Positions 11,314 to 20,105 are shown, numbered from the stretch's first letter. The stretch is DNA of 64,000 bases from Fen-999 sp041480065 (GCA_041480065.1 JBGOZF010000013.1:12954-76953), one strand, 5' to 3'. The notes: generated by a model not told the origin, from the sequence alone. Translations and numbers: made by a program.

Positions 11314-11700
11314 GCAAGATGTGCAGTGGCGACTTTAGCCCGCACTCACCGAAGCTCGTGCCGACTCTGGCGAGCGGCCAACTCGGCGAGCCCCTCCTGG
11401 CGATGAGTGCGACGATCGTCTGGGTTCAGCCCGGTTCGCTGCTCAAGAGGGCGTCGAAGTATTTGCGTCCCGCGGCTGCCTTTGGAACGCCACACGACCT
11501 ACCGGGGCCTTTGTTGGGTTCCTCGAAGCGGGCACAATGCATGCACAGGGCTTCGCGATATTCGTCAGCCCATGCGGTTTGGAGGCCAACATGCGGGCAG
11601 ACATGTACAAGCATTTCGGCAATGAGTCTGTTTGGGGTCGGGGCGCGATGCGGCGATGGAAAGCCGCTTGTTGCGCTGCCACCTCCACACGGCATGGGAG
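11314..11700. other. Stretch without a recognised gene
   Basis: Nearly 390 bp between the globin gene and the cupin gene. A minus-strand open frame (11426-11695) encodes a Cys/His-containing peptide (VCPHVGLQ, CMHCARFE), but it has no clear ribosome-binding site or known family, so it may be a remnant. No RNA gene or repeat was recognised. Confidence 0.35.
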
Positions 11701-12180
11701 ATGCAATTGAAACAGATCACCTCGGCCATGCTCGATGCACTGAGCCGGCAGGCACAGGCCTCGTCGCGCCGGCGCGCCAACCTCAACCTCCACGCCCGGC
11801 TCGACGACCCGATTCAGCGCCTGGCCATCGCCATGGAGCCGGACACCTACGTCCGCCCGCATCGCCATCCGCACACCTGGGAACTGCTCTACCCCCTGGC
11901 CGGCCGCTTCGTCGTGCTGCACTTCGACGAGGCCGGCACGCTCAGCGCGCGGACGGTGCTCGGCGCCGATAGCCGCGTCATCGAAACGCCGGCCGGCGGC
12001 TGGCACGCGGTACTCTCGCTCGACCCCGGCGCGGTGATCTTCGAAGTCAAGCACGGCCCCTATCAGCCGATCGCGGAGACCGACTGCGCTCCGTGGTCAC
12101 CAGCCGCCGAAACGCCGGAGGCCGCAGCCCTCATCGCGTGGTTCGCGACGGCGCAACTCGGCCAACGCTGGCCCGGCTGA
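11701..12180 (+). CDS. WbuC-family cupin-fold metalloprotein
   Basis: The 159-residue product matches WbuC-type cupins, small beta-barrel proteins found in many Gram-negatives whose enzyme activity is not established. Signatures are RRRANLNLHARLDDPIQRLAIAMEP followed by the metal-binding YVRPHRHPHTWELLYPL and a second cupin motif around GGWHAVLSLDPGAVIFEVKHGPY. The family usually starts close to MQLKQIT, which is why the ATG at 11701 is preferred; its GGGAG lies immediately before the ATG, which is awkward, so a start at 11656 is possible. It is followed by a DUF2007 gene 21 bp on. Confidence 0.8.
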   Translation: MQLKQITSAMLDALSRQAQASSRRRANLNLHARLDDPIQRLAIAMEPDTYVRPHRHPHTWELLYPLAGRFVVLHFDEAGTLSARTVLGADSRVIETPAGGWHAVLSLDPGAVIFEVKHGPYQPIAETDCAPWSPAAETPEAAALIAWFATAQLGQRWPG

Positions 12181-12201
12181 GCTGCGCCCTTTCCGCCTGC
12201 C

Positions 12202-12651
12202 ATGCCAAACCCGCGCAAAGAGCTGTCCGAAACCTTCCGCGACATGAGCGACGCGGAACTTCTGGATCGATGGATCGAAGGCAACCTCACGGAACTGGCG
12301 ACGGAGGTGGCGCTGGCCGAATTCTCCCGCCGGGGAATTCTGGCGCCGGAAGTTGCGCCGCAGGAGAGCGCCGACGAGGAGACCGGCAACGCGGACACCG
12401 TCGCCTTCGTCACGGTGGCGCGGTCGTTGATACCTTCGGATCTGCACGTACTGTGTGCGCGTCTGGTGGCCGATGGCATTGCCGCCTTTGTCGTCGACGA
12501 CAACATCACCCGCATGAATTCGCTCTGGGCGGTCGCCGTCGGCGGCGCCAGGCTGCTCGTGCCGCAGGAGGAGGCTGCGGAAGCGAAGCGGATCATCGGT
12601 TACGTGAGGTCAGGAAAGTTCGCGCTACGCGAGGGCGAAATTCCGGAGTGA
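12202..12651 (+). CDS. DUF2007 domain protein
   Basis: The 149-residue protein has an N-terminal helical part (DMSDAELLDRWIEGNLTELATEVALAEFSRRGI) and, from about residue 65, a DUF2007 region: VTVARSLIPSDLHVLCARLVADGIAAFVVDDN followed by VAVGGARLLVPQEEAAEAKRII. DUF2007 is a ferredoxin-like fold suspected of binding small ligands or proteins in signalling; no activity is established. It follows the cupin gene closely and may be co-transcribed with it. Confidence 0.7.
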   Translation: MPNPRKELSETFRDMSDAELLDRWIEGNLTELATEVALAEFSRRGILAPEVAPQESADEETGNADTVAFVTVARSLIPSDLHVLCARLVADGIAAFVVDDNITRMNSLWAVAVGGARLLVPQEEAAEAKRIIGYVRSGKFALREGEIPE

Positions 12652-12861
12652 GGCCGACTCATGGCACGGCGATATTGCCTTTACTCTGCGCCGCCCCGGC
12701 GGCAAAGCTCAGACGGATATCCTCGATCTCGATCCATACCAGTGTCGGAAAAGGCAGTGCGCCAGGGCTCGCCAGATGGCGGCGAGCCCTTCGATGCAGG
12801 GCCGATTGGTGCGGCTTTCCGGCCAGCAGCCTGGTCAGTCAACCAGCCGATCTTGATTGAC

Positions 12862-12872
12862 GAAACCGTTTC
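12862..12872. promoter_or_regulatory. Palindrome upstream of the TetR gene, possible operator
   Basis: GAAACCGTTTC is a perfect 11-base palindrome with a single central base, 56 bp before the TetR start codon. Position and symmetry suit an autoregulatory operator, but the sequence matches no operator I know. Confidence 0.3.
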
Positions 12873-12927
12873 AAGCGCCGCAGTCGCCGGTGCTAATCTG
12901 TTTCGCATCGACATCAGGGAGCCGGCC

Positions 12928-13542
12928 ATGGGCGCCATCGACACCGCGGAACCGCTCAGGGAGCGCCTCTTGAAGGCGGCCCTGGATTGCTTTCTCGCCG
13001 ACGACTACCACCGGGTGACGACGCGACAGATCGCCGAGCAGGCGGGCGGCAATGTGTCGATGATCCGCTACTACTTCGGCAACAAGGAGGGGCTCTACGA
13101 GGAGATGATCCGCGAGACCCTGAATCCGCTGCTGGCCGTGCTCGACGGGCCGATGCTGGCCTCGGCCGACGGTCTCGGCGGCTTTCTGCGCCTCTATTAC
13201 GACACCATGGCCACGAAGCCCCAGTTTCCGAAACTGATCCTCAAGGTGCTGGCCCTGAACCACGGCCCGGGCCGGCGCTTCATCCAGCAGTTGCTGGAGC
13301 GCGGCCGCACCGGGGCCGCCCGCAAGGTGGCGGACCTGAAGGCCGAGGGGCAGATCGGGGCGGGCGTCGATCCTGACATCCTGCGCATGGCCTTCGTCAG
13401 CCTGGCCATGACGCCGATGCTGCTGAAGGACATCTTCCAGGAGCAGATGGATCGCCCCATGGACGCCGCTTTCCTGGAGCGCCTGGCGGCCTTCAACGGC
13501 CACCTGTTCTCGGCGGGCCTGGCGCCCAAGGTTTCAAGCTAG
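12928..13542 (+). CDS. TetR-family transcriptional regulator
   Basis: The 204-residue product has a TetR helix-turn-helix near residues 25-60 (HRVTTRQIAEQAGGNVSMIRYYFGNKEGLYEEMI) and a helical ligand-binding domain of the usual length. I chose the ATG at 12928 because AGGGAG lies just upstream and the DNA-binding domain then begins at the normal distance; the frame opens earlier without other signals. It is 12 bp ahead of a methyltransferase gene on the same strand, so it probably regulates that gene and itself. The inducer is unknown. Confidence 0.9.
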   Translation: MGAIDTAEPLRERLLKAALDCFLADDYHRVTTRQIAEQAGGNVSMIRYYFGNKEGLYEEMIRETLNPLLAVLDGPMLASADGLGGFLRLYYDTMATKPQFPKLILKVLALNHGPGRRFIQQLLERGRTGAARKVADLKAEGQIGAGVDPDILRMAFVSLAMTPMLLKDIFQEQMDRPMDAAFLERLAAFNGHLFSAGLAPKVSS

Positions 13543-13554
13543 GGAGGCGGCACG

Positions 13555-14688
13555 ATGCCCTACCAGAAGAACGCCGGCGCCGTGCGCCGATTCGGCTGGG
13601 CCATGAGGTTCGGCGCCTGGCTGCAAGGCATCCCCAACAGGCTCACGCCGCCGCCCTTCCGGCTCTTGCAGATCGGTTCGGCCTTCTGGCAGTCCCGCGC
13701 GCTTTACGCGGCGGCGCGGCTGGACATCGCCACCGCCTTGGGCGACGAGGATCTGGAGGCGGAGGCCATCGCCGCCCGGATCCATGCCGACCCGGATGCC
13801 ACGGCCCGCCTGCTGCGCTTCCTGGCGGCGATGGACGTGTTCGAGGAGACGGGGCCGCGCCGCTTTCGCAACAACGGGCTTTCCGCCGTCCTACGCACGG
13901 ACAAGCCGAAGAGCCTGCGGGCCATGATCTTCATGCACAACGACGAGGCCATGAGCCGCCCTTGGTTCGAGCAGCTCGAACGCGGCGTGCGCGAGGGAGT
14001 GCCGCCCTTCCGCCTGACCCACGGCGAGGAACTGTTCGGCTACCTGGATCGCCACGCCGATTTCGACGCCTTGTTTTCCGAAGCCATGGACAGCGTCGAG
14101 GCGCTGACCGGCGACAGCTTCGCCACCGATTTCGACTGGGGCCGCTTCGACCGCATCATCGACGTGGGCGGCTCCCGGGGCGCCAAGTCTTTGGCTATCC
14201 TGAAACGCCACGCGCATCTGACCGCCCTGGTGGTGGACCGCCCCCAGGTGGTGGCCGAGGCCGAGCGCCACTGGGCCGCCCACCCCACGGCCGGCGCCGA
14301 GCGCATGAGCTTCCAGGCCGGCGATGTGTTCGACTCGGTGCCGCCCGCCCGGGACGGCCGGGACATCTACCTGCTATCGGCCGTGCTGCACTGTTTCGAC
14401 GATGAGGCCTGCGTCGCGGCGCTGGACAATCTCCGCCACGCCTGCGCCGCCAGCGGCGCGCCGATCGCGCTCTTCGAGATGGTGCTGCCCGAGACGGGCG
14501 GCGACCTGGCCGGCGCCTCGTTCGACATGCAGATGTTCATGGCCTCGCGCGGCCGCGAACGGACCTTGACCGAGTGGCAGTCGCTGTTCGGCCAGAGCTG
14601 CCTGGTGCTGGAAGAAGTGGTCGGTCTGCAATCGTTCGGGAATATTCTGGTCTTGCGAACCAGATCGAAACTCAGCGGTATGGTGTGA
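13555..14688 (+). CDS. SAM-dependent O-methyltransferase, family 2 type
   Basis: The 377-residue protein has the two-part layout of family 2 O-methyltransferases (hydroxyneurosporene or acetylserotonin type). An N-terminal winged-helix dimerisation domain (LYAAARLDIATALGDE, DATARLLRFLAAMDVFEE) is followed by a Rossmann SAM-binding domain with RIIDVGGSRGAKSLAIL near residue 205, ALVVDRPQVV and the DIYLLSAVLHCFDDE motif. The acceptor cannot be named. It sits behind a TetR gene in an apparent two-gene operon with a GGGAGG ribosome-binding site. Its 3' end overlaps the remains of a Fic gene on the other strand, so its last residues may be acquired sequence. Confidence 0.85.
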   Translation: MPYQKNAGAVRRFGWAMRFGAWLQGIPNRLTPPPFRLLQIGSAFWQSRALYAAARLDIATALGDEDLEAEAIAARIHADPDATARLLRFLAAMDVFEETGPRRFRNNGLSAVLRTDKPKSLRAMIFMHNDEAMSRPWFEQLERGVREGVPPFRLTHGEELFGYLDRHADFDALFSEAMDSVEALTGDSFATDFDWGRFDRIIDVGGSRGAKSLAILKRHAHLTALVVDRPQVVAEAERHWAAHPTAGAERMSFQAGDVFDSVPPARDGRDIYLLSAVLHCFDDEACVAALDNLRHACAASGAPIALFEMVLPETGGDLAGASFDMQMFMASRGRERTLTEWQSLFGQSCLVLEEVVGLQSFGNILVLRTRSKLSGMV

Positions 14689-14871
14689 AGTCGTTGCCGT
14701 CGCGAGTCAGCAGTTGCATCAGTTTCGGATGGATGAACAGCTTCTCCCTGCGGCCGTCGCGACGATGTTCTCGATCTTGGAACTGTCCTTGGCTTCCAAC
14801 AGCGGAATCGTGTTGACCAGCATGGTCCGGTTGGGGATCAGTTCGGCGGCCTGCTTGCGACCGGCCAAGGT
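14672..14871 (-). pseudogene. Fic-family protein remnant, internally deleted and frameshifted
   Basis: Read on the minus strand, 14871 downward encodes KQAAELIPNRTMLVNTIP then LLEAKDSSKIENIV, a typical N-terminal segment of Fic-domain adenylyltransferases. After a one-base frame change near 14770 it continues REKLFIHPKLMQLLT and stops at 14672, which resembles the C-terminal winged-helix end of the same family. The whole central Fic domain, including its HPFxxGNG motif, is missing. This is a decayed gene with no expected function. Confidence 0.7.
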
Positions 14872-15010
14872 CACGTGTCGATGATTTTCGATAATTGCGA
14901 CACGTCATCAGAACATGTCGCCGGCAACGACACCTTGCGGCCATCGGAAACCGGGATGGACGAGGGATCAAAGCGCCCGGAAGCCGATCAAGCCCCCCCG
15001 GCCCGCGGCC

Positions 15011-15958
15011 TTAGGGCTTGCTGGCGGCCTCATCGAACCAAAGTTCCAGCCCCTGGGCATTCAGCTCGATGTCGAGGTCCCAGAGTTCGAGGATCTTCTC
15101 GTCAGTCGGCATGCAACCGTGGGTGTGGGCCTCGGCCAACAGATAGGCGGCGATGCCGTCGCGGACGCTGGTGCCCCGCTCCCTTGCCTGGTGCGTGATG
15201 CGAACGCATTCGTCCATGCGCCGCAGCATGTCCTGCGCGAGCGGCCTGGGCGGCGCCAGGCGGCTGTAGTGGGCGAGATAGACGGCTTCTGCCTCGAAGC
15301 CCAGCATGCGTTCAACGGAAGCGCGCATCTCCACGGGGTCGAATTGCGAGGGCGTGGTGGTGGGAAAGAGGAAGGGCTCGCCGGCGGCGTTGTCGCATTC
15401 GCGGTAGCAGATGCCGAAAGTATCGCCGGTGAAGATGCCGCCGCTCTGCCGATCGACGATGGCGATGTGGTGGCGGGCGTGTCCCGGGGTGTCGATGCAG
15501 AGCAGTTCGCGGCAACCGAGGCGCAGCACGGTGTTGTCCGGGGCTTCGATGATGCGCTCGGCGGCGATGGCCTGCGGGACACCATAGAGGGCGGCGGCGC
15601 GCTCCTTGCCGTAGACGGTTTCGACGCCGGCCCAGAGCTTGGTCGGATCGATCATGTGGCGGGCGCCGCGCGGATGGACGACGAGCCTGGCATTGGGGAA
15701 GGCATCCATCATGACGCCGGCGCCGCCGGCATGGTCGAGATGAATGTGGGTAAGGATGACGTAGTCCACCGCCTCCGGGCCGAGGCCGCGCGCTGCCAGC
15801 GCCGCGAGGGCCTGGGACAGCACCTGGTAATTCGCCGTGTCGACGAAGGCGGCGCGGCCATCGCTCTCGATCAGATGGATGGCGGCCAGTTGCGGGCGCA
15901 GGTAGCCGGCGTCGAAGGCGTAGATGCCGTTGTGGTAGTCGATGAGGCTGGAGTTCAC
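15011..15958 (-). CDS. Metallo-beta-lactamase-fold hydrolase
   Basis: The 315-residue protein has the MBL metal motif HIHLDHAGG near residue 70, an upstream strand AAFVDTANYQVL, a later ligand histidine in TPGHARHHIAIVD, and the aspartate in GGIFTGDTFG. The layout resembles glyoxalase II-like or lactonase-like hydrolases with a C-terminal helical extension (YLAHYSRLAPP onward). The substrate cannot be inferred. It starts at ATG 15958 and stands between the Fic remnant and the flavodoxin gene on the same strand. Confidence 0.88.
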   Translation of the reverse strand: MNSSLIDYHNGIYAFDAGYLRPQLAAIHLIESDGRAAFVDTANYQVLSQALAALAARGLGPEAVDYVILTHIHLDHAGGAGVMMDAFPNARLVVHPRGARHMIDPTKLWAGVETVYGKERAAALYGVPQAIAAERIIEAPDNTVLRLGCRELLCIDTPGHARHHIAIVDRQSGGIFTGDTFGICYRECDNAAGEPFLFPTTTPSQFDPVEMRASVERMLGFEAEAVYLAHYSRLAPPRPLAQDMLRRMDECVRITHQARERGTSVRDGIAAYLLAEAHTHGCMPTDEKILELWDLDIELNAQGLELWFDEAASKP

Positions 15959-16017
15959 GATGGGGATTGGGGTTCAGGATACAGGCGGGTGTCGCGGAAT
16001 CGGCCTATGCGATCGGC

Positions 16018-16551
16018 TCATGCGGCCAGCAGCGGCACGATCCGGGCGAGCCAAGCGTCTACCCGGGCCTCGGTGAGGGCGGGTTGATTCACCTGGTCGA
16101 GCGCAAGGCCGAGAAAGCGGCCGTCGACCACTGCCTGCGAAGCCTTGAAGCGGTAGCCGTCGATGGCAGTGTAGCCGACTACCCGGGCGCCGCAGGCGGT
16201 CACCGCGTCGTGGAGCAAGGCGATGGCGTCGACGAACTCGTCGGGATACTTGTCCTGGTCGCCGAGACCGAAGATCGCCACGGTCTTGCCGGACCAGTCC
16301 TGGCCTTCGAGTTGGGGCATGAACTCGAGCCAGCCCGCGGTCTGCGAACCACTCTCGATGCCGGGCAGTTGGCCGTCGCCGAGCGTCGGCGTGCCCAGGA
16401 TCAGCGCCCGGTACGGCGCCAGGTCGGCAACGGTGGCGCGATTGATGTTCACCGGCGCGGCGGCGGCTTCGCCGAGCTTCTGCGCGATCAGCTTGCCGAC
16501 CCGGCGCGTGCGGCCGGTATCGGTGCCGAAGAAAATGCCGATCTTCGTCAT
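16018..16551 (-). CDS. Long-chain flavodoxin, NifF-like
   Basis: The 177-residue protein is a long-chain flavodoxin that carries electrons through a bound FMN. The phosphate-binding loop FFGTDTGRTRRVG is at the N-terminus, followed by ILGTPTLGDGQLPG and the FMN-ring loop AIFGLGDQDKYPDEFVDA; the extra loop of long-chain types (GYTAIDGYRFKASQAVVDGRF) is present. Length and TPTLGDG-type loop match NifF proteins that feed nitrogenase, but no nif gene is in the window. It overlaps the preceding 117-residue gene by four bases, so it belongs to a coupled operon with a nitroreductase-like gene. Confidence 0.9.
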   Translation of the reverse strand: MTKIGIFFGTDTGRTRRVGKLIAQKLGEAAAAPVNINRATVADLAPYRALILGTPTLGDGQLPGIESGSQTAGWLEFMPQLEGQDWSGKTVAIFGLGDQDKYPDEFVDAIALLHDAVTACGARVVGYTAIDGYRFKASQAVVDGRFLGLALDQVNQPALTEARVDAWLARIVPLLAA

Positions 16552-16901
16552 GACCGGTTCTGCCGCCAGTTTCGGCGCTCGACCTCGTGCAGGCCGAAGT
16601 GCATGGTCAGCAAATCGAGCACGCGCTCGAGCCGGATGTCCCCGCAGTTGGTCGGCACGTTGCCGACATCGTTGTCGACGAGATCGGGATACTCGAGATC
16701 AACGTCGTAGTAGCCCGGCGGCTGGCCGTGGGTGGACACGTAGGCGGACAGCCCCGGTTCGCCGGGCTTGTAGAATCCGACGGCCTGCTCGTCTTCGCGC
16801 CAACGCTGGGCGACGGCCACCTGGCCGGCAGCGATCGCGCCGGCCAGGCGTTGCAACAGGAGGTCTATGCTGCGGTACTTGTTCATGACAATGGCTTTCA
16901 T
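16548..16901 (-). CDS. Conserved-looking 117-residue protein of unknown function
   Basis: I do not recognise this family. The product starts MKAIVMNKYRSIDLLLQRLAG. It has a central GYYDVDLEYPDLVDND block rich in Asp and Tyr, and a C-terminal helix with LDLLTMHFGLHEVERR. No signal peptide, membrane helix or cysteine is seen, so it should be cytosolic. Both ends overlap neighbours by ATGA, with the nitroreductase gene upstream and the flavodoxin downstream, which strongly suggests equimolar co-translation and a shared redox function. A start at 16886 (MNKYRS) is possible. Confidence 0.7.
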   Translation of the reverse strand: MKAIVMNKYRSIDLLLQRLAGAIAAGQVAVAQRWREDEQAVGFYKPGEPGLSAYVSTHGQPPGYYDVDLEYPDLVDNDVGNVPTNCGDIRLERVLDLLTMHFGLHEVERRNWRQNRS

Positions 16902-18526
16902 CGATCCGGGTAGGCGGCAGAGGTTTCGAGCCGGGCATCCTCCACCGGCAGCCCGACGGTGAAGTGATAGATGCTCTGGAAGGCTTCGTCCGCCAGCCCG
17001 AGCAGCTCGTGGAAGGGATCGTCGAAGAAGCAGCCGATGCCGGTGCCGCGCAGGCCGCAGGCCTCGGCCTCGAGGTAGAGCACCTGGCCAATGGCGCCGG
17101 CCTCGCGCAAGAGATCGCGGTAGGCGCCGGGTTCCGCGGCAATGGGGGCCGAGAATTCCGCAACCATGCCGAGAGCGAAACAGGCGTTGGCGGCGAGGTC
17201 CTGGTGACAATGGATGGCGCGGGCGAGCCGGCGCAGTTCCTGGGGATCGGCCGTCGTCAGGCGATACAGCGGCAACCCTGCGGGCGCTGCGGCGACCGGC
17301 TCGGGCCGGAAGCGGCCGGCCAGCGGCGCCGCGTGCTCGCGGTTGCGGGCCAGCAGGTAGAGGCCGGGTTCGAGCCCATCGACGCGATGCACGAACAGCA
17401 CGAGGCTGACGCGCGGCGCCTCGGCGAGCGCGAACCACGGCGCCCCGGCACCCGGCATCGCCGCGGCCAGCAGGGTGAAGAAATCGCCCGCGGCGAGGCT
17501 GGCGCGGGGATCGAAGCGCTGGGCGCTGCGCCGGCCGAGGATGACGTCGGCAAGTGGCGGACCGCCGGGCTGTGCCGATACCGGCGGTGCGGCGGGAGGC
17601 GGCAATTGCCGCGGCTCGGCGCGGGCATCGTTCGTGTGCCGCGTCGCTGCCGCCACTTCATCGATGATGGGCCAGCGATGGACCGGCGCGGGATCGATGA
17701 CCGACGCACTGCCCTGCCAGCGGGCGCCTTCAAGCAGCGTCCGCGGGTCGATGCCGGCCAGCCTGCCGGCCACCGCCACTTGCAGAAGGACCTCCGCCTC
17801 CTCGCGTTCGGTGTCGGCCCGGCGCGGTGATGGGAAGTCGGCCGGCCGGTCGACGCCGAGCAGGCTCGCCAGCGTGAGGGTCGCCAGTTCGCGCCGCTCG
17901 TGCAGCGTCCAGCCGAGCGCGGAAGCCGCATAGGCGATTGAGGCGACAGCATGGCCGACATCGAGCTGGCAATAGCGGAAGGCGCGCTCGCCGTATTTCC
18001 AGGCCTCGCGCCACATCACCGTGCTGAGGCCGATGGCGAGCAGCGGTGCGGCCGACGCGGCGGCTAGAGCGGCACGGCATTCGAGCGCATGGTCGTCGGG
18101 GCGGTAGTGGTACACGCCGGCGGCCAGCCCGTCGACGCCGGCGGCGATCACATACGCCTCGACCGGGTGCAGGTTGCCGCTCGACGGATTCGCCCGCAGC
18201 GCCCAACGGCTGGGGCCGTAGGATTTCCAGGCGGTGATCGCCAGCGACAGATTCAGCAGGACGCCGATGCTCTCGACGCCGAGCGGCGCCGCGCCTGCCT
18301 CAGCCGACTCGCGCCAGGGCCGCCGCAAGGCGGCTTGCAGCGAAGGCAACGCTTCGGTGGCCTGTGGCAGACGGACGAGCGGCGCGCCGGCGTAGCGGCG
18401 GAAGGGCGCCGGCTGGGCATCCCAGTCGAGCGCCGGCGGCCCCGGGGCATAGGCCTCGAAGCGATGCTTGGTGCGCCGGTGATAGGCGAGCACCCGGTCG
18501 GAAAGAGAAAGCTCGGACATGGCCAT
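16898..18526 (-). CDS. Double nitroreductase-domain protein, SagB/ThcOx type
   Basis: The product is about 542 residues, long enough for two FMN-dependent nitroreductase-fold domains in tandem. The first (about residues 85-270) has RANPSSGNLHPVEAYVI and YHYRPDDHALE; the second (about 320-540) has LGRRSAQRFDP, a FALGMVAEFSAPIA core and GAIGQVLYLEAEACGLRGTGIGCFFDDP. This architecture is shared with SagB/ThcOx-type oxidases, which oxidise azolines in peptide products, but also with orphan proteins. No precursor peptide or YcaO gene is nearby. Its partner in the operon is a flavodoxin, which could reduce its flavin. The start is 18526 or 18520; neither has a strong ribosome-binding site. Confidence 0.8.
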   Translation of the reverse strand: MAMSELSLSDRVLAYHRRTKHRFEAYAPGPPALDWDAQPAPFRRYAGAPLVRLPQATEALPSLQAALRRPWRESAEAGAAPLGVESIGVLLNLSLAITAWKSYGPSRWALRANPSSGNLHPVEAYVIAAGVDGLAAGVYHYRPDDHALECRAALAAASAAPLLAIGLSTVMWREAWKYGERAFRYCQLDVGHAVASIAYAASALGWTLHERRELATLTLASLLGVDRPADFPSPRRADTEREEAEVLLQVAVAGRLAGIDPRTLLEGARWQGSASVIDPAPVHRWPIIDEVAAATRHTNDARAEPRQLPPPAAPPVSAQPGGPPLADVILGRRSAQRFDPRASLAAGDFFTLLAAAMPGAGAPWFALAEAPRVSLVLFVHRVDGLEPGLYLLARNREHAAPLAGRFRPEPVAAAPAGLPLYRLTTADPQELRRLARAIHCHQDLAANACFALGMVAEFSAPIAAEPGAYRDLLREAGAIGQVLYLEAEACGLRGTGIGCFFDDPFHELLGLADEAFQSIYHFTVGLPVEDARLETSAAYPDR

Positions 18527-18574
18527 GGAAAAGCAAGAGTGGCGCCAGAAGTGATGCGGGCTGGAAAGCCCCAT

Positions 18575-18926
18575 CCTGCCAGATGCGTTACCACGATGTC
18601 AGCCAGGGTTTGTCGGATTTCGGCCAAGCGGTCGATGCAGGGATCCGACTGGTGCGACGCACCTGTATCTACCCATGAATGGGAATGCTTCTTATTTCAT
18701 AGCGATAGAAATCATTTCATTATATGGAACGTGTTCAGTAACAGTATGAGTCTACACACTTAATAAAATCGTCAACTATTCGGCAAAGGCGATGCTGCGG
18801 CGCACTAGCGGTCGTATACTTTGGACGTCGACAGCCCAATTCAGGGCGTCGCAATGGACGGAGTCAAACCCGGTTCGATATTCGAAAACCTGCACCACGC
18901 CCCCACCCTGAGGAAGGAGAGATGCC
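18575..18926. other. AT-richer intergenic region with divergent promoters
   Basis: About 350 bp between the nitroreductase gene (leftward) and a small rightward gene. The stretch 18680-18790 is markedly AT-rich against its surroundings and is the likely promoter region for both. I searched by eye for a sigma-54 motif facing the flavodoxin operon and found none convincing. Confidence 0.35.
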
Positions 18927-19148
18927 ATGACAATTACAACTTACTACGTTACTCACAAGCTCGGCCGTTCCGATGCCGATGCGAATGCCACCATTCATCT
19001 CATCAACGACCTGGCAATTGGCAGTGGCGAGAACCGTTCATGGGATGCGACGCGGGCGCTCGTCAATTCGCTGGTTGATGCGGACACGCAAGAGCGGTTC
19101 GGCATCAGTATCGACGCCGAGGAATGCGAACTGTTTGCCGAGGACTGA
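18927..19148 (+). CDS. Small protein of unknown function
   Basis: This 73-residue reading frame has a strong ribosome-binding site (AAGGAGAG, 5-6 bases before the ATG), which is the main reason to accept it. The product is acidic, starts MTITTYYVTHKLGRSDADAN and ends ECELFAED, with no membrane helix or cysteine pair. It stands alone, convergent with the response-regulator gene. I recognise no family. Confidence 0.6.
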   Translation: MTITTYYVTHKLGRSDADANATIHLINDLAIGSGENRSWDATRALVNSLVDADTQERFGISIDAEECELFAED

Positions 19149-19169
19149 GAACAGGGGGCGCGGGGCCGA

Positions 19170-20105
19170 TCAAGGCAGCTTCCCGGCCCGCAGCTTGCTC
19201 AGGGCGAGGTTGGTCGCCGCCGTGCGCGTTTCCACGCCCAGCTTCTCGAAGACGTGTTCGAGATGCTTGTTCACGGTGCGCGGACTCATGCCGAGGATGT
19301 CGGCGATGTCGCGGTTGGTCTTGCCCTTGATGACCCAGTGCAGCACTTCCGCCTCGCGGAAGGTGAGGCGGAAGGCGGCGATCAGGGTTTCCAGGGCCTG
19401 GGCGTCGTTCTCCTCGCGCAGGACGACGATCAATTCCTCTTCGCCGCTCTGTTCGTGGAAGGAGGCCAGCAGCCGGGCTTCGCCGCGCGTGGCCAGCAGC
19501 GCCGGCGGTTCGCGCTCCTCGCGCCGGGCCCGCTCTGCCTCGGCTATCCATTCGAGCAGCCGCGGCGGCGCCTGCTCGTCCATCGACCCGAGGTAGTCGG
19601 TCAGGAGCTTGCGCGCGAGATCGGTCTGCCAGACGAGGCGTCCGTCGCGCGGCCGCACGGCGATCGTAGCCTGGCCGAAGGCATCCAGCGCCGTGCACGC
19701 CTGCTTCATCTGGCGGGCGTTCTGCATGTGCGCGGCGATGCGGGCCAGCACTTCCGCGGGCTTGATCGGCTTGGTGACGTAGTCGGCGCCGCCGGCGGTG
19801 AAGGCGGCGACGACATGCTCGGTTTCGGTGAGCCCGGTCATGAAGACGATGGGAATGTGCTGGGTGGAGAAGTCGGCCTTGAGCCGGCGCGCCACCTCGA
19901 AGCCGTCCATGCCCGGCATGACGGCGTCGAGCAGGATCACGTCGGGCACGCTCTGCCGGGCTCGCGCCAGGGCGCTGTCGCCGTTGGTGGCGACCAGCAC
20001 GGTGTAGCCCGCTTCGTCGAGGGCGTCGTGGAGCAGGGAGAGATTTTCCGGCACGTCGTCCACGATCAGGACGATGTCGGCATTGAGTCGGTCAAGGCGA
20101 TTCAT
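19170..20105 (-). CDS. LuxR-type response regulator
   Basis: The 311-residue protein has a receiver domain at residues 8-125 (VLIVDDVPENLSLL, phosphoacceptor Asp in PDVILLDAVMPGMDGFE, conserved Lys in YVTKPIKPAE), a middle region of about 100 residues resembling a PAS-like or linker segment, and a C-terminal LuxR DNA-binding domain (LTFREAEVLHWVIKGKTNRDIADILGMSPRTVNKHL). Its start overlaps the end of the permease-kinase gene by 14 bases, so the two surely form a signalling pair. Targets are unknown. Confidence 0.92.
   Translation of the reverse strand: MNRLDRLNADIVLIVDDVPENLSLLHDALDEAGYTVLVATNGDSALARARQSVPDVILLDAVMPGMDGFEVARRLKADFSTQHIPIVFMTGLTETEHVVAAFTAGGADYVTKPIKPAEVLARIAAHMQNARQMKQACTALDAFGQATIAVRPRDGRLVWQTDLARKLLTDYLGSMDEQAPPRLLEWIAEAERARREEREPPALLATRGEARLLASFHEQSGEEELIVVLREENDAQALETLIAAFRLTFREAEVLHWVIKGKTNRDIADILGMSPRTVNKHLEHVFEKLGVETRTAATNLALSKLRAGKLP

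Noticed and set aside
14873..14905. Inverted repeat ACGTGTCG/CGACACGT beside the Fic remnant
   Set aside because: Eight-base arms with a 17-base gap can occur by chance; no function or second copy was found, though it might be an old operator of the lost Fic gene.
16898..18526. Possible azoline-peptide (RiPP) cluster because of the SagB/ThcOx-like protein
   Set aside because: No YcaO cyclodehydratase, leader-bearing precursor peptide or export gene is nearby; the partners are a flavodoxin and an unknown protein.
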